From: Chrysemys picta bellii | Lineage: Eukaryota; Chordata; Testudines; Emydidae | DNA length: 64,000 nucleotides | Direction of reading: 5' to 3' | NCBI RefSeq assembly: GCF_011386835.1 | Contig: NC_088809.1 | Coordinates: 2,737,001 to 2,801,000, forward strand | Shown: in pieces, positions 55,801-64,000 of the stretch | Layout: the number at the start of each line of letters is the position of its first letter | Position numbering within the stretch: the stretch's first letter is position 1 | Translations under genes and position numbers: made by a program | The notes under the pieces: generated by a model | Seen by the model: the letters and a program-made list of their open reading frames with translations, nothing else | Databases searched by the model: none | Told to the model about the DNA's origin: nothing

Positions 55801-57072
55801 GCTGAACAGCTATGGCTCTTAACAAGCATTTTAATTGTTAATTAGCCAGTTATTGGGGTAACCGGTTTTATGAATGAATATTGTTTCATTCATAAAACTT
55901 TACTTATTAAGTTACATTAATAAAGTGAACAATTAAAAACAATTTCATTCATCAGTTCTACAATACTTTTTGAAACATAGTTTTGTGGAGTATTGTTTGA
56001 AGCATACATCAGACTGCAAGCTCTGTCCGACTAATGATTAGTAGAAAGTTCCATAGATACCTTTAATTTAGTATTTCTCTTAGGATTTTGCAAAAAGTCC
56101 CTCCGTTCTGGTGGTGATTGTCAATACAGTTTGTTTACTTCAGCGATACATTGACTTCTGTCTAGACGTAGAGTGACTTATTCAATGGGACAGAGGGAAG
56201 GAAAATGTTCCCCTCCCCTCTTAACAGAACATCCCTTGGCTGTAAACGTTCTGTGATATAACAGGGCCAAGGTTCATCCACTCTGCCTTGCAGTCTTTCC
56301 AAAGGAACATGGTATATTAGATTTTTCTGTAATCTGTGCTAATTGAGTGTGACTCTGTCACCCTCTAGCGGCTCTGTCACATTCAAAGGTTTATGCTCTA
56401 GTACTGCTTCCATGCTAGGAGATATGGTTCTTTAGCTCAAGTGATAGAGAATCATGCTTTCTCATCCATTGGTGCCAGGTTCACTGGCAATAGGTGACCC
56501 AAACAGGGGCATTGTTACATTGGCTATGGTGTCTGTAACCGCTAGATGACAATCTGTTCTCAGAGCCAAGAGAAGCATGACGCCCATCATTCCACAGCAG
56601 GAGAAGTCAAAAATCAGGAGACAGACCAAAAAACATGACTTAATCTATTTATAAAAATATCATGATTTGGGGGCCAATATCATCTTTTTGGACATTGTTT
56701 TTTAACTTTCGCGGTTGGCAATACTCCACTTACATTAAACTTTGACTTCATTGCAGAATATGGTGGATGGCAACAGAGGAAGATCTTATTTGAGTTTTAG
56801 CTTCAGTAATAAGATGCACGACAGAAAATTGTTGGCAAAATCTTTTGGGGGGAAGTGGGGAGACAGATGTTCCTTTGTTTTTCATCCTTGTTTGTACCCG
56901 TTAGAAAGGTGGCAAACAAAACATGTTGGAAAAAGTGACCCACCCAAAATTGTGTCAGTAGTTTAATACTACAGTTTAAAAGGCCTCTTCCTGCAAAACA
57001 ACCTCTGCTTCGTGTATGTTATGATAAAGTTAAACGTAACAAGTGAGAGGATCTGAGTTCATAGCAGATAAT

Positions 57073-57119
57073 GAAGTGTTCCAGTAGAACATCAGCAGAA
57101 GTGTTCCAGTAGAACATCA
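57073..57119 (+). repeat. Tandem duplication, 25-bp unit
   Basis: Two copies of gaagtgttccagtagaacat plus ca; the first is followed by gca and the second by act. No mismatch in the shared 22 bp. Confidence 0.9.
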
Positions 57120-57384
57120 ACTATTTGGTTTTAAAAGCATGTCTTGCTCCTTTGGAACTTTGTTTTAGTGTCACATCAATATAGATTTGTCTGCAGCCTC
57201 AACTGACAGAGCAAGAAGTAGGCGTTTTGGTATGTTTCACATAGCAATGAAACTCCTACATATATGGCTGGCAAAAAAACACAGCTTAACATTCAGTAAA
57301 AACAATTGCTCCTCATAGGCCCTGCATTAAATTGTAGCTCTGTGTGTGAGTTTGACTCCGTTTGGATGCATTCATTGCTGGAAA

Positions 57385-57660
57385 CAAATGTTGTTTATTT
57401 CTGTAGCACCTTTTATTCCGAAAGAACCCAAAGCGACATACAAATTCTATACGGAGATCATGAGCCCCACCTCTGAAAAGAAATGTCAGTTACTCTGTGC
57501 AGAGCCTCGCTACACAACAGTTAAGGAAGTGAAGTGGGAAACGTTACGATTCAGGGCAGAAGATAGTTACCTGAACAGGAATCTGGACTACCCCTCTGTC
57601 ATTGTGTCTCAGTGGGTCACAGCTGAGGATGCCAGGTTCAGGACAAACTGCTGAGAAATA
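57385..57660 (+). mobile_element. Possible ancient interspersed repeat
   Basis: The start, tatttctgtagcacctttta and aacccaaagcgacatacaaa, resembles the old vertebrate repeat that begins with a tatatagcgcctttcat type block and aaagcgctttacaaa. The remainder is too diverged to place. The 102-aa open frame over it is not a convincing gene. Confidence 0.4.
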
Positions 57661-58855
57661 GGACAGACTCTCCCCTAGACTGGTGGTTATTCTTCCATAA
57701 GATATACCAAACCAACAACAAAAGTGAACTTCTGTCTTCTCACACTGACTAACAAGAAGTCAGAAATACAGTCTCCTTAGGTATCCCAGCCCTTGTTTCG
57801 CCACCCAGACACTAGACTTAATGATGAGTGGTTTATTTAAAACAAATTTAATCAACCACAGGGTTCTTCTGATCCCAAAGGACAAGCCACATACCCAAGT
57901 CAATATATAACTCAGATCTTATCCAATAATCATGCTGTTGACAGTCCTTTAGTATCAAATATCTAGCTGTTTATTTATAAGTAGGGTGACCAGACAGCAA
58001 ATGTGAAAAATCGGGACGGGGGTTGGGGGTAATAGGAGCCTATATAAGAAAGAGACCCAAAAACCAGGACTGTCCTTATAAAATCGGGACATCTGGTCAC
58101 CCTATTTATAAGAGAAAAGAGGAGAGAGTTAAAATGGTCAAAGGCATCAAATACATGTGCTCATTGCAAAGTTCTTGTATTAGGCTTGTAGCAGCGATGG
58201 AATAAACTGCTAGCTTATAATGTCTTGGTCTTGGTAACATCCAAAAGATTGGAAGGTCCCCAGTCCATTGACTGTAGTGCTCCTCTTAGTGTAAGTCCAT
58301 AGTCCAGAGATCAGAGCAAGGAAGAGGCAAAATGGAGATGCTTCCAGTGCCTATGCTTTCTCCCATGTGGAGGGAAAACTCTGTTTTAGTTTGTGAAAAG
58401 TCCAGTTACAAGATGGAGTCCAGAGTCACATTAACTAGTCACGTGACCTTGCATGCTTCAGTGACTCAGGAGCAACCATTACCCATATTCTGGCTGAAGT
58501 ATCCTCAGGAAGGTCCATCGGGCAGGGATAAGCTTCTTCCATGTCTGTTGTATGAGCTAAGTGTTCTTTAATGGGCCATCAACTTGAATAGTCCATTCAC
58601 AATGTGCTGGCCTGACTGGATGTAAACTTAACTACCTTGTGGGTGTTACCACAGGAGCAAACACTGTTTGAAATATTGGTATACAGTCAATATTCATAAC
58701 TTAAGATGATACATGCATACAAATAGGACAGTCATATTCAGCAAATCATAACTTTTTTCCATTGACCCCTTACGTGACATACTTTGTACAAGATTTGTTG
58801 CAGTTGTATGCCGATATACATGGTCATATTTTAATAACAGAATGTCACACCCTCC
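57640..58855 (-). mobile_element. Unclassified long interspersed repeat, interrupted
   Basis: A continuous stretch, from about gacagactctcccctagact to gaatgtcacacc, that I recall as a multi-copy turtle sequence. The minus strand would begin ggtgtgacattctg. It is interrupted by the MITE at 57982-58104. Class unknown. Confidence 0.4.
57982..58104. mobile_element. hAT-type MITE, 123 bp
   Basis: A perfect 8-bp duplication TTTATAAG (57974-57981 and 58105-58112). The ends TAGGGTGACCAGA and TCTGGTCACCCTA are exact inverted copies. An inner pair of cgggac blocks is seen. Confidence 0.92.
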
Positions 58856-59845
58856 ACTTATGAAAAGTTGTAAGGATTTGTAATGACTTGGTGGAGAGGA
58901 CCTTGGTTTAGGGTCTCGCCCAAAAACACAGTGCCCCTTAATGCCCTTAGGAAAACACAGTTTCGCTCTGGTTATATAAGTTTTCAAACCCAGCAAGTGT
59001 CTGAAGGTTTGTTCCCAGCCACTTCCTTCCCTCCTGAAGTGGGGACTTCACTGTTACTCCTAGGGAGGAGGGGGCAAAGGGTAGGGGCTTTGGGGGTTTG
59101 TCTGTGTGTATGCGTGCATGCACTGGCTCTTAGCCTGCTGATTACAGTGCATCCCTTCAGTACTGGAACTGTCAAACTAAGATTCCATCTGTTCTGAAAC
59201 AGTCTTTAAGACTGATTCTGCCAAACGCTTTGCTGGGCATGTAGCAAGAAGAAAATTTCTGAGTGCTTGTAAGAATCTAGGTTTGAAAACTGTTTTCCAT
59301 CTCAGAACCCTTTACAATACATATGTGTGTGTGAGTCCATTTCTGTTGAAGTAGAGTGACATTTATGGGCTTCTCAGAAGTGACTCTTAAATGTATTTAA
59401 CATTAGTACTTGGCTTGGAGCCCTGCACTTGATACATCAGATTATGATGCCGTCATGGATCATTCCTATTTAGACACTAAAGCATGCAAAAGAAACCAAG
59501 GAGAGTTAAAGAAGCAGAAACTAACTTTCAAAACCATAAAATTCATCTGCCACTATGCAGTTAAATATATTCTATTTCAAGAGAGAAGGCTGAGTGGCAG
59601 GGCTTCCAGCAGAGACCAGGGATATTGGATCTTGGTTCTCCCAGAACTCAGATAACTAGCGTATTCTAAAAGAAACTTACTAGCTGTTTCCTCCTTATGT
59701 TCCTGTTACTGATGGAGGACAACCAAGTAACTCTTATGTGACGGAAAGTATATACTCAACACATTTTTAATGTTCCCGCAACAAAATTCAGTTTCTCTAA
59801 AAAGAAAAAAAAGTTCAGATCTGGAAGCTTGTTTTGTCTGTAGAA

Positions 59846-60000
59846 ATTTCCATACCAGATCAGACCAAACATCCATGTCGTGTAGTATTCATTTTCTGAC
59901 AGTGGCCAGTGCCAGATGCTTCAGAGGAAGGTGCGGGAAATGCCATGGTGGACAAGTATGAAATAACCAGCCCATAAGGGATGTTTCTTCCTTACCTCGA
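59846..60000 (-). mobile_element. CR1 LINE 3' UTR fragment
   Basis: The + strand shows the reverse complement of CR1: ccagatcagaccaaacatcc, gacagtggccagtgccagat, gcttcagaggaaggtgcggg, ataaccagcccataaggg. Confidence 0.8.
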
Positions 60001-60484
60001 TCAGCTAGAGGCTGCCTTCTGTCCCAAAGTACGAGGCTCTCTATGTCAGAACCAAAAAAAAAAGTTAAAATGGGAGTTCAAGTCGAGAGTACAGGTCTGT
60101 AACAAGGATAAAGATTCATTTTGGGATAATTACAGTCTCCCTATAATGTTTATTACAAATCCAATAAATTCAGAGTTAAGGTTACGCTTAACATATTTGG
60201 ATTCCTTTAAGCTATGGAAAGGCACTCAGTGTACTTAACTCTGCCTTGAAGTGATGCTGTGCAATAGTCTTACAATTATGCATTTTAGTATTTGTAGTTC
60301 AGATTAGATAAAATTATTTTTAAAGGCACCGTAGTTTTCATTTTGTTTCCCTTTCATGGTGTCACTACAAGGCAGAGGTAGGTACTCTCAGTATGACACA
60401 GATGCTTAATTTCTTAAAGGACACACTTCTAATTGATTTTTAACGAAAGAACATAACCTTTTATTTCTGCTATATCTTCTATGA

Positions 60485-60655
60485 GCCAGGATGACCAGAA
60501 CAGAACTCACCACTCCAGATGAGGGTGCACCATCAATGTATATAAAGGCATAATGTGATTTCAGTATAACATTTGCATCATATTCTTAATACATCCTAAC
60601 ATTTTGTTTGCATGTTTGAGTATAATTTATGCATGATTCATTACTTGTTGCAGTT
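60485..60655. mobile_element. Possible CR1/L3-class fragment
   Basis: The sequence ggatgaccagaacagaactc, actccagatgagggtgcacc and atcaatgtatataaaggcat resembles a repeat block common in reptile genomes. Class and strand are uncertain. Confidence 0.45.
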
Positions 60656-61694
60656 TGAAGATAATCCAGTACTCGCTGTTCTGAATGAAAGCCAAATCAC
60701 CAACTGGTGACATGTCATTAACAAAGCTTGCTGAAAACCTACATTGTTGAGCTCTTCTTCCCCTCCCCCCTTAAAATTGACCTCCCCTGCCAGGCAATGT
60801 GCTTTAAGAACCTGTGATCTCATTGTTGAGAAGCTAGGTCCCCAAAAGGTTACCTTGTTTCATTTTAATAATTCTTTGCATTTTCAGCTAAGAATATTTT
60901 GTTTTCCAAAGGGTAAGAGCTTAGTTAAATTAACTCACATTTTACACATTCAAATTATGCATGAAGGATAAACAAATGCTTTGTAGATTAATTCTTATTT
61001 TCCCACTCCCACCCTCTCCAGGTAGTTGGAATCCCATTTAACTATTCAGGAGTATTTGGTTAGGCACCTTTATACTGCAATTTTAAAATTGGGCTCATCC
61101 AACATTTTCTTTCCTGAGAATATTTCAGTAGAAGTTGTCTAGGTGCCCTATATTTTGTGAAAGTTCTAAGTTCTTAATCTGTAAACTTTAAAGTTTACTA
61201 GCTTTTGATTCCCTCACTTATAAAATAGGCTGCTTCTCTCATCGGATGTTAAAACATGAAATCCTCCATTCCATAATAAAGTCTCATAATTATTTCCCCA
61301 GGGCACCTTGTCGATAGCTCAGCAGCACTCTATCTCCTGGCAGTCATCTCTCATCTCTTCTTCAATACCTTGAAGGCTGCTTTAATGAATCATTAGATGT
61401 GTTGTAAGAAAATACATAGCTTAATGCAAAAAGGGGATTTGCTGCTGCATGAGGATTCTGTCTGAACAATTAACTATGAAACCAGTGCATAGGTCTGAAG
61501 CTGAAATTCTTAGACAAAGTTTCCTGTGTGCAGTAGTGAAATCTTACCTAGTTACCGAGCTACCTACCTACCTACAGTTACTGAGTTATACACCACTCAG
61601 TAATCCAAAATTCCCTGGAAGCTTTCCTCAGTAGCTAATTACTTTTCTGGGGTCTTCTGTTGATATTATAACCTCAAAACACTAGGGTACTTAG

Positions 61695-62365
61695 TGTGAC
61701 AGACCCAGACCAGTGGGGTACAGGAGTCTGGTAGAGGGCAAATATACTGGTCACTGGATGAGTAGTTTTCTGTTCCCTGAGTGACCAGAGCAGGGGATGC
61801 ACTAGAGTAATCAGGAACCTGCTAGAACCAGTTAAGGCAGGCAGGCTAATTAGGACACCTGGAGCCAATTAAGAAGAAGCTGCTAGAATCAATTAAGGCA
61901 GGCTAATCAGGGCACCTGGGTTTTAAAAGGAACTCACTTTTCAGTTTGTAGTGCAAGAGTGTGAGGAGCTGGGAACAAGAGGCGCGAGGAGCTGAGAGTG
62001 AGAGGGTGTGCTGCTGGAGGACTGAGGAGCACAAGCGTTATCAGACGCCAGGAGGAAGGTCCTGTGGTGAGAATAAGGAAGGTGTTTGGAGGAGGCCTTG
62101 GGGAAGTAGCCCAGGGAGTTGTAGCTGTCATGCAGCTGTTACAGGAAGCACTATAGACAGCTGCAGTCCACAGGGCCCTGGGCTGGAACCCGGAGTAGAG
62201 GGCGGGCCCGGGTTCCCCCCAAACCTCCCAATTGACCTGGACTGTGAGTTCTTCCAGAGGGGAAGGTCTCTGGGCTGTTCCCCAACCCACATGGTGAATC
62301 TCTGAGGCAAGAAAACCCGCCAAAAAGCGCAGGACCCACCAAGATAGAGGAGGAACTTTGTCACA
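61695..62365 (+). mobile_element. Solo LTR of an LTR retrotransposon, 671 bp
   Basis: It begins TGTGACAG and ends TTTGTCACA, so the terminal 7 bp are inverted. A 4-bp target duplication TTAG flanks it (61691-61694 and 62366-62369). A TATA-like ttttaaaagg lies near 61921. No internal coding region, primer-binding site or second LTR is present, so it is a recombination remnant. A Gypsy or ERV-like origin is possible. Its open frames are not genes. Confidence 0.88.
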
Positions 62366-62936
62366 TTAGTTACAAATGTATATAAATGATCTTACAAATG
62401 ACATGTGATTTGACATATAATACTGCCTGACATGCATCCAATTTTTATTTACAAACTTTTTTTTAGCATTGGATGATAACTTGCTGCTGCTTTTCTGTAC
62501 TCAGCTGTTGATGCCCTGTTGAGAAGTTCTGTTAATACCTTTTGTTGAACATCCTTTCACCACATTCTTATGTAGTATTGGGATAAAGACAGATTGCTGT
62601 AGCTTGTTTCTCTTTCCCTTCCATGTTAATTTTCGACGTGAAAGGGATCTCCACTATAAAGATTAATCATTCTCTTTCACTGGGCTAAGTTAGTTCAGGT
62701 ACCCATGGAAACAAACAGATTTGCCATGTGGTGTGTTTTCTGTTATTCACAGAAAGACTCCTAGACCAGTTTTCTATATGTGACCTCCCTCTGCTCTTCC
62801 TGTAGACGTGAAGGACATTGGTTAACTGAGTCAGACAAGCCCTTGAAAAACAAGCGTTGGTCAGATTGATGATGACGGCTCTTTGGACTGATAGCATTAA
62901 TTTTCTCCTCTTTGCCTCAGAATACCTTGCATTTAT

Positions 62937-63290
62937 ATAGCTCCTATCATTTCAAAGCACTTTTCAAACTATAGGAATCAACGTCAACCACCTCTGGGGG
63001 TGACATCGGGTAGGTGTTAATAGTGCACACCAACACTATAGAACATTTTAAGACAGGAAGCCAAAAGTATCACAACCAATTGGAACTTCTGGTAGGCAGA
63101 ATGTCATTACCCCAATTTCAATTTGAGCAGGATGCTGGGGTTAACACTTCACTTTTATATAAAATGACTTTGGGATGTTTAATGGTGGTCAGAACCTTGG
63201 TTTTACATCTCCTTTGAAAGATGGTTCCTCCATCAAGGTATTGCCTACTATCACCATGCTAAGACATTTCTTCCAAATCTCTACTGAACA
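62937..63290 (+). mobile_element. Ancient vertebrate interspersed repeat, diverged
   Basis: It starts ttgcatttatatagctccta and caaagcacttttcaaac. Near 63200 the block ttttacatctcctttgaaag followed by atggttcctcc matches a later part of the same old repeat (acgtctcatccgaaagacgg type). Family name not certain. Confidence 0.55.
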
Positions 63291-64000
63291 AGTGTTCTGC
63301 CTACAAAGCTACCAACACTACCTCTGTTCAATAGCAACGTGCTTTGTCTTTGTCTTCCATGCAAGTGCTGAAGCCATCCTGGCCTTGCTTAGCTTATAAG
63401 ATCTGATGAGATCATAAGGGAGATGCCTGGAAATACCTACTGCTTCTCCAAGTAGCCTGCAATTTTTGTTTTATGCTGATCTGACATGAATATATAAAAA
63501 AGAATGCTGAAGATGATTGACAAAAGCAAAATAGTCCATTGGAGACAGGAATTGCTTTAAGGCTTTTGTTAGTTCTACCCTGATGACTTTCAATTCTCTT
63601 AAAGAATTTTTTAAACTTCAACGTGGATATTGAATGTTAGTCTGCTTTTATGGAGTTGTCATTTGGAAATATGAGTTTAATACACATGCTTGTCACTAAA
63701 CTGTTTATAAATATTGATGATTGATCAGCTCCCAATTGACCAGTAAGCTTTTAACTTGATTCTAGTGCTAATGGAACTCTAAAGTGAAATAATTTATTGA
63801 TCTACTCTGTCAATACATATTATTCAGAAGAATTAACTGTAAGGAGCTTCGGGGGGGAAAGGCTAACATTCTCCATAAAGACACAAGATGATACCATGAC
63901 TCCACAATGATATTGGAAGCCATTGATGATGTTCCTTTTACTTCATGTTCCTCCAAACACTGCTGTTGGGTTGATTCACTTCGCCTTCCCAAAAGTACTG

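Larger units (their letters stand above)
51921..64000 (+). other. GOSR1: GOSR1 intron 7 (5' part, runs off the window)
   Basis: No further GOSR1 exon was recognised. I looked for the frame after EETI (SIAMATKEN) and for the C-terminal anchor. The intron holds microsatellites, transposon copies and a solo LTR listed separately. Unexplained parts include 52300-53290, 53595-54880, 55800-57060, 58860-59840, 60660-61690 and 63300-64000. Confidence 0.65.

Noticed and set aside
61934..62364. Open frames of 114 and 129 codons
   Set aside because: They lie inside the solo LTR, which is non-coding.

Overview
The window is vertebrate nuclear DNA, most probably from a turtle. The genes are spliced, and almost everything else is AT-rich intron filled with old mobile elements. 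The turtle call rests on a tRNA-derived SINE with a CR1-like tail (25291-25485), several CR1 3' ends, MIR-type SINEs and many hAT-type non-autonomous transposons. The species call is inference from remembered repeat families, not a database search.

Two protein-coding genes lie head to tail on the + strand. The last nine coding exons of CPD (carboxypeptidase D) run from 359 to 5395. They encode 428 residues: the third carboxypeptidase-like domain, its transthyretin-like domain, a membrane segment and a cytoplasmic tail. A long 3' UTR probably follows, to about 9.35 kb. After a short spacer, a CpG-rich promoter (about 11240-11730) starts GOSR1 (Golgi SNAP receptor complex member 1, GS28). Its ATG is at 11696 and seven coding exons are visible: 11696-11729, 14788-14908, 17631-17718, 17970-18077, 21738-21829, 24177-24251 and 51891-51920. 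The SNARE motif and membrane anchor lie beyond the right edge. The CPD-GOSR1 order matches human chromosome 17q11.2. The products act in the same secretory system: CPD trims peptides in the trans-Golgi network, and GOSR1 helps vesicles fuse with the Golgi.

Layout: 1-5395 CPD exons and short introns; 5396-~9353 CPD 3' UTR carrying a 224-bp hAT insertion; ~9354-11240 spacer; 11240-11730 GOSR1 promoter and exon 1; 11730-24176 GOSR1 introns 1-5 with a G-rich minisatellite, MIR, L2-like, CR1 and hAT copies; 24252-51890 a 27.6-kb intron; 51921-64000 part of the next intron, ending with a solo LTR.

I found no microbial-type operon, CRISPR array, tRNA or rRNA gene, and no new protein system. The most informative non-genic signals are structural. 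The best is a 90-bp perfect inverted repeat inserted with a 16-bp target duplication (48325-48594). Others are a pair of about 170-bp inverted arms 1.5 kb apart (35744-37625), a hAT element 81 bp from a GOSR1 splice acceptor, and tandem splice sites in both genes.
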